A DNA stretch of 5,771 bases, from contig JALWNJ010000137.1 of assembly GCA_026995955.1 (NCBI GenBank), positions 1 to 5,771 on the forward strand, written 5' to 3'. The notes under the pieces were generated by a model, which was not told the origin of the DNA, did no database searches, and was given only the letters and a program-made list of their open reading frames with translations. Both the position numbers and the translations under genes were made by a program. The stretch is from Gammaproteobacteria bacterium (GTDB taxonomy: Bacteria; Pseudomonadota; Gammaproteobacteria; J044). Shown piece after piece: positions 1 to 5,771 of the stretch; position 1 is the first letter of the stretch; each line of letters starts with the position of its first letter.

Positions 1-1507
1 CAAGATCGGCGGGCCCAAGGTGGTCGATGCCATGCTCGAACTGATCAAGGACACCGACAAGTTCGTGCGCCGCACGGCCATCGAGATCATCAACAGCAGC
101 AAGGATCCGCGCACCCTCGACTACCTCATCAACATGCTCTCCGATGACGACTGGTGGGTGCGCGAACGGGCCATCGACGCCCTTGGCCAGCTGGGCAACC
201 GTCGTGCCGTGGAGCCCCTGATCGAACTGGCCGAGCGCGATGCGCAGTCGCGCGCCGTGGTGCTGCACGCCCTGGGACAGATCGGCGACAGCAGTGTGGC
301 GCGGCGCATCGTGCCGTTCCTGAGGGACAAGGATCCGCAGGTGCAGAAGGAGGCGCTCAACGCCCTGGCCCTGCTCACCGACGAGGTCGATGCCGACGAC
401 ATCAACGAGGCCATCTTCGCCGAGGTCAAGGATGCACCGGAGGAGGTGCAGGATCTGGCCACCAAAGTCGTCAAGCAGATCGCGGATCGTTATCCACGCA
501 CCGGTTCGTCGGAACGCAAGGCAAGCTCGGAGTCCCTGGATCGTGTGCGGCGCGAATATGGTCTCGATGCCGAGATCGAACCCCCGTCGGTAGAGGAGCA
601 CGGCAGCACGGCCGAGACCCAGGAGATGGAGAGCATCGTCCGCGATGCCAGGACCGGCCAGGTGTTCAACCTCGAACTGCTCAAGCCGGGCGAGATGATC
701 GGCGATCGCTACCAGTTCATCCGTCGCATCGGCAAGGGCGCCTTCGGCACGGTGCTGCTGGTCAATGACACCTTCGTCAACGAGCAGATCGTGCTCAAGT
801 TCATCAATACCCAGATGGCCTCGGACGAGTCGGCCATCAAGCGCTTCGTGCACGAGCTGCGCTACACCCGCAAGATCACCCATCCCAATGTGATCCGCAT
901 CTTCGATCTGCTTACCTTCGGCGACTGGCAGGCGATCTCCATGGAGTACTTCGAGAGTCATACCCTCGGCCAGGAGATCAAGCAGAGCGAGGGCGGCATG
1001 GACATCCAGCAGGCCCTGCGCGAGCTGGTGCAGATCTGTGCCGGTATGGAGGCGGCGCACAAGGAGGGGGTGGTGCACCGCGACATGAAGCCCCCCAACA
1101 TCCTGGTCAACGACGAGGGGCTGGTGAAGGTAGTGGATTTCGGCATCGCCGCCGCTGCCCGTCACAACGAGACGCGACTGACCCGCACCGGCACGCTGGT
1201 GGGCACGCCTACCTACATCGCGCCCGAACAGGTGCTGGGCAAGCCGGTGGACAACCGGACCGACATCTACAGCCTCGGCGTCATCATGTACGAGATGCTG
1301 ACCGGCAAGCCCCCCTACGAGGGCGAGGACTACATGTCGCTCATGTACCAGCACGTGCAGGGCAATGCGCCGCTGGTGAGCGAGAAACGGCCCGAGATCC
1401 CCAAGACCCTGGCTGCCGTGGTGCGCAAGGCCATGGCGGTGGAGCCGGACAAGCGCTACCAGAGCATGGGCGAGCTGCGCGAGCGACTGGAAATGATGCT
1501 GGAGTGA
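1..1507 (+). CDS. HEAT-repeat Ser/Thr protein kinase (5' end outside window)
   Basis: Probable cytoplasmic Hanks-type Ser/Thr kinase fused to an N-terminal HEAT-repeat platform. The reading frame is already open at base 2 and the first visible residues continue a helical repeat, so the true start lies upstream; the GTG at 20 is not a convincing start. Numbering from that GTG, alternating helices with the HEAT pattern fill about residues 1-120, with related helices to about 155. An acidic, Ser-rich linker covers about 160-225. The kinase domain runs from about 229 to the end. It has the glycine loop IGKGAFGTV (237-245), ATP lysine K260, C-helix E279, catalytic loop HRDMKPPN (353-360, D355, N360), DFG (373-375) and APE (401-403) after a Thr-rich activation segment. 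All catalytic residues are present, so it should be active. No membrane segment or PASTA domain is visible. The HEAT part may bind a substrate or partner. The two PilT-type ATPases directly downstream are candidate targets (inference). Confidence 0.93.
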   Translation, partial: KIGGPKVVDAMLELIKDTDKFVRRTAIEIINSSKDPRTLDYLINMLSDDDWWVRERAIDALGQLGNRRAVEPLIELAERDAQSRAVVLHALGQIGDSSVARRIVPFLRDKDPQVQKEALNALALLTDEVDADDINEAIFAEVKDAPEEVQDLATKVVKQIADRYPRTGSSERKASSESLDRVRREYGLDAEIEPPSVEEHGSTAETQEMESIVRDARTGQVFNLELLKPGEMIGDRYQFIRRIGKGAFGTVLLVNDTFVNEQIVLKFINTQMASDESAIKRFVHELRYTRKITHPNVIRIFDLLTFGDWQAISMEYFESHTLGQEIKQSEGGMDIQQALRELVQICAGMEAAHKEGVVHRDMKPPNILVNDEGLVKVVDFGIAAAARHNETRLTRTGTLVGTPTYIAPEQVLGKPVDNRTDIYSLGVIMYEMLTGKPPYEGEDYMSLMYQHVQGNAPLVSEKRPEIPKTLAAVVRKAMAVEPDKRYQSMGELRERLEMMLE

Positions 1508-1510
1508 TGC

Positions 1511-2596
1511 ATGGCGAGGATCGACGCCTTTCTCAAGCTGGGCCGTGAACAGGGCTGCTCCGATGTACACCTCGCAGTGGGCGTGCCGCCCATGCTGCGC
1601 ATGAACGGCGATCTGATGCCGATCCGCTTCCGCGACCTGCGCGACACCGAGCTTGCCGGCTACATCAACGAGATCCTGACCGAGTCGCAGAAGGAGCGCT
1701 TCCGCAAGGGGGTCGATCTCGACTTTTCCTACATGTCGCCCGGGGTGGGTCGCTTCCGGGTCAATGTGTTCCGTAAGCTGACCGGCATCGGCGCCACCTT
1801 CCGCCACATCCCGCTGGAGACGCCCAGGCTCGAGGAGCTGGGCCTGCCGCCGGTGGTGGAGAAGTTCACCGAGTTCCATCAGGGCCTGGTGCTGGTCACC
1901 GGCTCCACCGGCACCGGCAAGTCCACCACGCTGGCGGCGATGATCGACTACATCAACCGCCGCCGCAAGGTGAACATCATCACCCTCGAGGATCCGGTGG
2001 AGTTCGTGCACATGAGCAAGGAGGCCCAGGTGATCCAGCGCGAGGTGGAGACCCATGTGCCCTCGTTCAAGGATGGCCTGCGCGCCGCCCTGCGCGAGGA
2101 CCCGGATGTCATCCTGGTGGGCGAGCTGCGCGATCCCGAGACCCTGACCATGGCCATGATGGCGGCCGAGACCGGGCACCTGGTGCTGGGGACCATGCAC
2201 ACCACCTCGGCGGTCAAGACCATCGACCGCATCCTCGATGCGCTGCCGGCCGAGCTGCGCGATCAGGGCAAGGTGTTCCTGTCGCAGAACCTGCACGCCG
2301 TCATCACCCAGGTGCTGGTGAAGAAGGCCGATGGTCGCGGGCGCAAGCCCATCGTCGAGATCATGACCATGAACCACGCCATTGCACGGCTCATCACCAC
2401 CGACAAGACCTTCCAGATCCCCTCCCAGCTGCAGACCGGCAAGGCGCAGGGCATGCAGCTCATGGATCAGGCGCTGATGGAGGCGATCGAAGCCGGCGAG
2501 ATCGATCCCGACGATGCCTATCTCTATGCCACCGACAAGCAGCAGTTCCAGCGCTTCGTGACCGACCCGTCGCTGCTGCCCAAGGTCTCCATCTGA
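1511..2596 (+). CDS. PilT/PilU-family type IV pilus retraction-type ATPase (first paralog)
   Basis: Secretion-superfamily hexameric ATPase of the PilT/PilU group, which in known systems acts at the cytoplasmic base of type IV pili to power retraction. The 361 residues compare with about 345 for PilT and 380 for PilU. Visible parts are the N-terminal SDVHLAVGVPP motif (17-27), Walker A GSTGTGKST (131-139, K137), Asp box ITLEDPVEF (157-165), Walker B with catalytic Glu in ILVGELRD (201-208, E205), and an intact His box TGHLVLGTMHT (221-231, H223 and H230). The C-terminal AIRNLIRE motif of PilT is degenerate here, reading AIARLITT (290-297). ATG 1511 is chosen because it lies one codon after the in-frame kinase stop (TGA 1505-1507), and a GGAG at 1501-1504 gives a 6-base spacer. 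This strongly suggests translational coupling to the kinase. Whether it works as PilT, as PilU or in another system cannot be settled here, so I give no symbol. Confidence 0.93.
   Translation: MARIDAFLKLGREQGCSDVHLAVGVPPMLRMNGDLMPIRFRDLRDTELAGYINEILTESQKERFRKGVDLDFSYMSPGVGRFRVNVFRKLTGIGATFRHIPLETPRLEELGLPPVVEKFTEFHQGLVLVTGSTGTGKSTTLAAMIDYINRRRKVNIITLEDPVEFVHMSKEAQVIQREVETHVPSFKDGLRAALREDPDVILVGELRDPETLTMAMMAAETGHLVLGTMHTTSAVKTIDRILDALPAELRDQGKVFLSQNLHAVITQVLVKKADGRGRKPIVEIMTMNHAIARLITTDKTFQIPSQLQTGKAQGMQLMDQALMEAIEAGEIDPDDAYLYATDKQQFQRFVTDPSLLPKVSI
1914..1949 (+). repeat. 36-bp exact direct repeat, copy 1 (Walker A of first ATPase)
   Basis: These 36 bases, covering the GKST of Walker A and the following LAAMID segment, are identical base for base to 3013-3048 in the second ATPase gene, including every third codon position. 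The base on either side differs (A/T before, A/T after). The rest of the two genes shows many synonymous differences. Confidence 0.85.
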
Positions 2597-2606
2597 GGAA
2601 CGCGGG

Positions 2607-3707
2607 ATGGCCTTCGATCTTCAGGAACTGCTGCGCGAAACGGTCCGCCGGGATGCCTCGGACCTGCATCTGGTGGCCGGCGAGTATCCGCGCATGCGCC
2701 GCTATGGCCTGCTCGAGGTGATCGAGGAGGAGGAGATCGACAACGAGGTGCTCACCGAGCAGCTCATGGCGCTGACGCCGCGCGCCGCCCAGCGCGAGTT
2801 CGAGCGCTACGACCAGGCCGACTTCGCGTACGAACTGGAAGGGGTGGCCCGCTTCCGCGTCAACATGCTGCGCCACATCAATGGCATTGCCGCGGTGTTC
2901 CGGACCATTCCTGCCAAGGCCTTCACCCTCGAGGAGCTCGGCATGCCCGAGATCCTCAAGAGCTTCTGCCGCAACGCCAACGGACTGGTGCTGGTGACCG
3001 GCAAGACCGGTTCCGGCAAGTCCACCACGCTGGCGGCGATGATCGACTTCATCAACAGCAATGTGAAGGGCCACATCATTACCATCGAGGATCCCATTGA
3101 GTTCGTGCACCAGCGCAAGCGCTGTCTCATCTCGCAGCGCGAGGTCGGCGTGCATACCGGCAGTTTTGCCAGCGCCCTGCGTTCCGCGCTGCGCGAGGAT
3201 CCGGATGTCATTCTGGTAGGCGAGCTGCGCGACCTCGAGACCATGCGGCTGGCCGTCACCGCGGCCGAGGTCGGCATCCTGGTGTTCGGCACCCTGCACA
3301 CCAACAGTGCCACCTCCACCGTGGACCGCATCGTCAACGCCTTCCCGGCCAACGAGCAGTCGCAGGTACGCGCCATGCTGGCCACCTCGCTGCGCGCCGT
3401 GGTGTCGCAGCAACTGGTGCGCAAGAAGGAGGGGGACGGCCGGGTGGCGGCCATCGAACTGATGGTCAACACGCCAGCGGTGTCGAACCTGCTGCGCGAG
3501 GGCAAGACGGAACAGCTGGAGACGGCCCTGCAGGGTGGCGCCGCCCAGGGCATGCAGACCATGGACAGCGCCCTCAAGGGGCTCATGGAGCGCGGTATCA
3601 TCAGCCCGGAGGAGGCCTATTCCCATGCCTTCAACAAGGCCAACTTCGAGCAGTACCTCACCCCTGAAGAGAAGGAGCGCGCCGAGGCGGCACTCGGCGG
3701 TCACTGA
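2607..3707 (+). CDS. PilT-family ATPase with altered His box (second paralog)
   Basis: Second PilT-family retraction-type ATPase, 366 residues, 10 bases after the preceding gene. It has the N-terminal ASDLHLVAG motif (17-25), Walker A GKTGSGKST (132-140, K138), Asp box TIEDPIEF (159-166), catalytic Glu in ILVGELRD (202-209, E206), a mostly kept AVSNLLRE (291-298, AIRNLIRE in PilT) and the GMQTMDSAL segment (315-323). The middle and C-terminal parts read closer to classical PilT than the first paralog does. Two oddities are seen. The PP of the N-terminal PilT motif reads YP, followed by an acidic run EEEEID (40-45). The His box reads VGILVFGTLHT (222-232), with Ile224 where PilT has the first His; the second, H231, is kept. 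ATG 2607 is preceded by GAGGA (2595-2599), overlapping the previous stop codon, with a 7-base spacer. It could be a PilU-like accessory motor or a heterohexamer partner (inference). Confidence 0.92.
   Translation: MAFDLQELLRETVRRDASDLHLVAGEYPRMRRYGLLEVIEEEEIDNEVLTEQLMALTPRAAQREFERYDQADFAYELEGVARFRVNMLRHINGIAAVFRTIPAKAFTLEELGMPEILKSFCRNANGLVLVTGKTGSGKSTTLAAMIDFINSNVKGHIITIEDPIEFVHQRKRCLISQREVGVHTGSFASALRSALREDPDVILVGELRDLETMRLAVTAAEVGILVFGTLHTNSATSTVDRIVNAFPANEQSQVRAMLATSLRAVVSQQLVRKKEGDGRVAAIELMVNTPAVSNLLREGKTEQLETALQGGAAQGMQTMDSALKGLMERGIISPEEAYSHAFNKANFEQYLTPEEKERAEAALGGH
3013..3048 (+). repeat. 36-bp exact direct repeat, copy 2 (Walker A of second ATPase)
   Basis: Partner of the copy at 1914-1949, offset by 1099 bases and in the same reading frame of the paralogous gene. 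Shared ancestry plus strong selection on Walker A could explain it. Identity at all wobble positions over 36 bases also fits local gene conversion. Confidence 0.85.
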
Positions 3708-3735
3708 GCCCGGCAGAGGATACCGCTCCCAAAAT

Positions 3736-3765
3736 GCAAACGGCGCCCCGCAGGGCGCCGTTTGC
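3736..3765. terminator. Bidirectional rho-independent terminator between convergent genes
   Basis: A perfect 13-bp inverted repeat (arms 3736-3748 and 3753-3765, GC-rich, loop CGCA) sits in the gap between the second ATPase gene and the 3' end of fabI. Read on the minus strand, the stem is followed by ATTTT, so it is a reasonable terminator for fabI. Read on the plus strand, the tail is only GTT, so it is weaker for the pilus operon. It may also protect both mRNA 3' ends. Confidence 0.85.
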
Positions 3766-3784
3766 GTTCCAGGGCGAGCCCTGC

Positions 3785-4558
3785 TCAGGCCGCCACGATG
3801 TTGAAGCCCGAATCGACATAGGTGATTTCGCCGGTAATGCCGGAGGCGAGATCCGAGCACAGGAAGGCGCCGACATTGCCCACCTCCTCGATGGTGACAT
3901 TGCGGCGCAGCGGCGCGACCTCGGCCACGTGATCGAGCAGCTTGCGGAAGTCACCGATGCCGGAGGCGGCCAGGGTGCGGATGGGGCCGGCCGAGATGGC
4001 GTTGACCCGCGTGCCCTCCGGCCCCAGGGTGTAGGCCAGGTAGCGCACATTCGCCTCCAGGCTGGCCTTGGCCAGGCCCATCACATTGTAGCTGGGCATG
4101 GCGCGCACCGCACCGAGGTAAGACAGGGTGAGAATGGCGCCGTTGCGGCCCTGCATCATCTGACGCCCGGCCTTGGCCAGGGCATCGAGGCTGTAGGAGC
4201 TGATCTCGTGGGCGATGCGGAAGCCGTCGCGGGTGACATTGTCGAGAAAGTCGCCCTCCAGCTCCTCGCGCGGGGCGAAGGCCACGGAGTGCACCAGGCA
4301 GTCGAGGCCGTCCCAGTAGTCGTCCAGATGCTCGAACACTGCCTCGATCTCGCTGTCGCTCTGTACGTCGCAGGGGATGACGATGTCGGATCCGCATTCC
4401 GCGGCCAGCTTCTCCACCCGGTCCTTGAGGCGGTCGTTCTGGTAGGTAAAGGCCAGCTCGGCCCCTTCCCGGTGCATGGCCTTGGCGATGCCATAGGCGA
4501 TGGAACGGTTGCTCGCCACGCCGACGATGAGCGCGCGCTTGCCAGCCAGAAAACCCAT
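3785..4558 (-). CDS. fabI: Enoyl-[acyl-carrier-protein] reductase FabI
   Basis: Cytoplasmic enzyme that reduces trans-2-enoyl-ACP with a nicotinamide cofactor, the last step of each cycle of type II fatty acid synthesis. The protein is 257 residues (E. coli FabI has 262) and starts [16 protein letters not shown], nearly the E. coli N-terminus, with the FabI-type dinucleotide-binding Gly-rich segment at 13-23. The catalytic pattern [19 protein letters not shown] spans 146-164 and gives Y147, Y157 and K164, matching E. coli Y146, Y156 and K163. The segment [14 protein letters not shown] (188-201) is also typical. The frame stays open upstream to 4699, but the family start is ATG 4558-4556, with AAGGAG 9 bases before it. 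Residue 93 is Ala where E. coli has Gly93, a site of triclosan and diazaborine resistance mutations; S. aureus FabI naturally has Ala there. The gene is convergent with the ATPase operon and divergent from the transporter gene. Confidence 0.97.
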   Translation of the reverse strand: MGFLAGKRALIVGVASNRSIAYGIAKAMHREGAELAFTYQNDRLKDRVEKLAAECGSDIVIPCDVQSDSEIEAVFEHLDDYWDGLDCLVHSVAFAPREELEGDFLDNVTRDGFRIAHEISSYSLDALAKAGRQMMQGRNGAILTLSYLGAVRAMPSYNVMGLAKASLEANVRYLAYTLGPEGTRVNAISAGPIRTLAASGIGDFRKLLDHVAEVAPLRRNVTIEEVGNVGAFLCSDLASGITGEITYVDSGFNIVAA

Positions 4559-4567
4559 GAGCCAGTA

Positions 4568-4573
4568 CTCCTT
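4568..4573 (-). promoter_or_regulatory. Ribosome binding site of fabI
   Basis: On the minus strand this reads AAGGAG, a full Shine-Dalgarno core, 9 bases before the ATG at 4558. It decides the fabI start against the 47-codon upstream extension that is also open. Confidence 0.85.
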
Positions 4574-4597
4574 AGTGGAACGGTTGATCGGATGGGC

Positions 4598-4607
4598 GTG
4601 GTACCAC
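4598..4607. repeat. 10-bp perfect palindrome in the divergent promoter region
   Basis: The sequence GTGGTACCAC is a perfect inverted repeat with no spacer, 40 bases upstream of the fabI start and within the candidate spacer and -10 element of the plus-strand promoter. It could be an operator half-pair for a dimeric regulator, but it matches no operator I can name and may be chance. Confidence 0.3.
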
Positions 4608-4663
4608 AATCCCGCAAAGCGTAATAAGATGGCCTCCACTTTACAAGAACAAAGTTGGCATCC

Positions 4664-4667
4664 GGAG
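4664..4667 (+). promoter_or_regulatory. Ribosome binding site of the substrate-binding protein gene
   Basis: GGAG lies 9 bases before the ATG at 4677. An in-frame TGA at 4674-4676 directly abuts that ATG, so no longer N-terminus is possible. This makes the transmembrane N-terminus of the protein real rather than a start-choice error. Confidence 0.75.
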
Positions 4668-4676
4668 CCCGGCTGA

Positions 4677-5771
4677 ATGGAAAACCGTTTCACGGTCAAG
4701 GATCTCGTCTATTTCGCGGTGCTGGGGCTGATCGTTCTGCTGGTGCTGCTGGCCATGTACCAGGTGGACCGACAGTGGCTGCGCCTGACCCAGATGGAGC
4801 AGAGCCTGCGCGAACAGGCCGAGGACCTGCGCGCCCTGCGCCAGATGCTGGCGCGTGGGGTGCCCACCGGCGGCAAGGCGGCTCCGGAGACGACGGAAAC
4901 AGCCCGCGCCGGCGCCCACAATGACATCCCGCCCGTGTTCCTCCGCGCCTGGCAGGCGCAGCAACAGCCCGACTATGCCCCGGGTGACTGGCTGGTGCAG
5001 GCCTTCGGCGTCAACCTGAAGAGCATCACGCCCTTCATATCTGAAGATGCCTATGCCGCCGAGGTGCAGGGCTATGTGCTCGAGAGCCTGCTGCTGCGCG
5101 ACCCCGACACCCTGGAATGGCAGGGGCTGCTGGCCAGCGACTGGACGGTGAGCGACGACGGCCTCACCTTCCGTTTCCGCCTGCGCCCGGAGGCACGCTT
5201 TTCCGATGGCGAGCCCGTGACCGCCGAGGACGTGGCCTTTTCCTGGCGCTTCATCATGAACGAGGCCATCCAGGCCCCGCGCGAGCGCGCCTACTATCGC
5301 AAGATCGACCGCGTTACCGTGCTTGGCCCGCACGAGGTGGAGTTCCACTTCGCCGAGCCCTACTACGATGCGCTGTCGCTCGCCGGTGGCATGCCGATCC
5401 TGCCGAAGCACTTCTACGCGCCCTATCTGAAGGATCCCAACGCCTTCAACCAGTCCAAGGGCCTGCTGCTGGGCTCCGGTCCCTATCGGCTCGCCGATCC
5501 CCGCAACTGGTCACCGGATGCCGGCATGGTGGAGCTGTTGCGCAATCCGCGCTACTGGGGGCCGGTGCAGCCCAGTTTCGACCGCCTCATCTGGCGCATC
5601 ATCGAGAACGACAGCGCGCGGCTCACCACCTTCCGCAATGGCGACATCGACACCTACGGGGCGCGCCCGCGCGAATACCGCAAACTGCTGGCCGACAAGG
5701 CCTTCATGGACCGCGTGCAGCACTGGGAGTACATGAGTCCGGTGGCCGGTTATTCGTACATCGGCTGGAAT
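4677..5771 (+). CDS. Membrane-anchored family 5 ABC transporter substrate-binding protein, peptide type (3' end outside window)
   Basis: The first 365 codons of a periplasmic substrate-binding protein of the SBP_bac_5 (OppA/DppA/YejA) family, which delivers peptides or related solutes to an inner-membrane ABC importer. The family signature is clear at about 152-190: [20 protein letters not shown], then [18 protein letters not shown]. Further family-like segments are MPILPKHFY (239-247) and LLGSGPYRL (264-272). Unusually, the N-terminus has only a few polar residues, then a long hydrophobic segment (11-28), then a charged, Leu-rich stretch (31-60) with coiled-coil character, then a Pro/Ala/Thr linker (61-82). 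There is no lipobox Cys and no clear signal peptidase site, so a stable inner-membrane anchor facing the periplasm is likely (inference). The family is usually over 500 residues, so roughly 200 or more are missing at the right edge. Permease and ATPase genes are expected downstream. The substrate cannot be told from the sequence. Confidence 0.88.
   Translation, partial: MENRFTVKDLVYFAVLGLIVLLVLLAMYQVDRQWLRLTQMEQSLREQAEDLRALRQMLARGVPTGGKAAPETTETARAGAHNDIPPVFLRAWQAQQQPDYAPGDWLVQAFGVNLKSITPFISEDAYAAEVQGYVLESLLLRDPDTLEWQGLLASDWTVSDDGLTFRFRLRPEARFSDGEPVTAEDVAFSWRFIMNEAIQAPRERAYYRKIDRVTVLGPHEVEFHFAEPYYDALSLAGGMPILPKHFYAPYLKDPNAFNQSKGLLLGSGPYRLADPRNWSPDAGMVELLRNPRYWGPVQPSFDRLIWRIIENDSARLTTFRNGDIDTYGARPREYRKLLADKAFMDRVQHWEYMSPVAGYSYIGWN

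Larger units (their letters stand above)
4559..4676. promoter_or_regulatory. Divergent intergenic region with putative promoters for fabI and the transporter gene
   Basis: This 118-base region between two divergent starts must carry promoters for fabI and probably for the substrate-binding protein gene. It is visibly more AT-rich than its flanks in the 4601-4660 part. For fabI, a weak sigma70-like pair on the minus strand is TTGTTC (plus coordinates 4647-4652) and TCTTAT (4624-4629) with a 17-base spacer, which would start transcription near 4617. For the plus-strand gene the best pair is TTGATC (4584-4589) and CACAAT (4605-4610) with a short 15-base spacer. Matches to consensus are only 3-4 of 6, so the exact elements are doubtful; the region's role as a promoter region is much safer. 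Confidence 0.4.

Noticed and set aside
20..22. GTG as a true start of the kinase gene.
   Set aside because: The frame is open to the window edge, the residues before it (KIGGPK) continue the HEAT repeat pattern, and there is no Shine-Dalgarno sequence.
1507..1548. An ATG overlapping the kinase stop (TGATG) as the start of the first ATPase.
   Set aside because: It is in another frame and reaches a stop after 13 codons. The ATG at 1511 has the right frame and a 6-base spacer from GGAG.
3771..3782. Small hairpin AGGGC-GA-GCCCT just before the fabI stop end.
   Set aside because: The arms are only 5 bp with a 2-base loop and no T-run. The adjacent 13-bp hairpin is a far better terminator.
2460..3860. 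A 466-codon open frame on the minus strand.
   Set aside because: It is fully antisense to the second ATPase gene, whose protein has all the family motifs. Its translation is rich in His, Arg and Gly without recognisable domains, typical of a GC-rich shadow frame, and it runs over the terminator.
3734..4624. A 296-codon open frame on the plus strand across fabI.
   Set aside because: It is antisense to the unmistakable fabI gene, starts inside the terminator hairpin and resembles no family I know.
4638..4655. Inverted repeat ACTTT/AAAGT with an 8-base spacer near the transporter start.
   Set aside because: Five-base arms are expected by chance in an AT-richer stretch, and no extension of the pairing is seen.
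4559..4699. A 47-residue N-terminal extension of FabI in the same open frame.
   Set aside because: FabI proteins begin MGFL-GKR, exactly at 4558, with AAGGAG properly spaced. The extension would also cross the divergent control region and overlap the neighbouring gene.
4641..5411. A 256-codon minus-strand frame opposite the substrate-binding protein gene.
   Set aside because: The plus strand encodes a clear SBP_bac_5 domain with no interruption. The antisense translation is His/Gly/Leu-rich and lacks a ribosome binding site or motif.

Overview
The window is GC-rich chromosomal DNA that is almost entirely coding. Codon use, tight gene spacing, a FabI very close to the enterobacterial and pseudomonad enzymes, and PilT-type ATPases all suggest a free-living gammaproteobacterium. 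A purple-sulfur or sulfur-oxidising lineage such as Chromatiales is my guess only; nothing here proves it. No RNA genes, insertion sequences, CRISPR arrays or phage genes are visible. No stretch above 300 bases lacks a gene.

Left part, plus strand (1-3707): three closely packed genes that look like one operon. The first, cut by the left edge, encodes HEAT-type helical repeats joined to a complete Hanks-type Ser/Thr kinase domain. Three bases after its stop begins a PilT/PilU-family ATPase, and 10 bases after that a second, divergent PilT-family ATPase. The spacing suggests co-translation. The simplest reading is a phospho-signalling kinase made together with two type IV pilus retraction-type motors. 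The two ATPases carry complementary departures from the PilT consensus: the first has a degenerate AIRNLIRE motif, and the second has lost the first histidine of the His box.

Middle (3708-3784): a short convergent gap with a perfect 13-bp GC-rich hairpin that can terminate transcription from both sides, followed by fabI on the minus strand (3785-4558), the NADH-type enoyl-ACP reductase of fatty acid synthesis.

Right part (4559-5771): a 118-base divergent region holding both ribosome binding sites, weak promoter candidates and a 10-bp palindrome. It is followed by a family 5 (peptide/oligopeptide type) ABC transporter substrate-binding protein on the plus strand, cut by the right edge. This protein has an N-terminal transmembrane anchor and a predicted coiled coil instead of a normal cleaved signal peptide. 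The pairing of fabI with such a transporter recalls Pseudomonas aeruginosa, where fabI lies beside a YejABEF/Npp-type peptide importer.

The best candidate for something little described is the kinase plus two-ATPase cassette.
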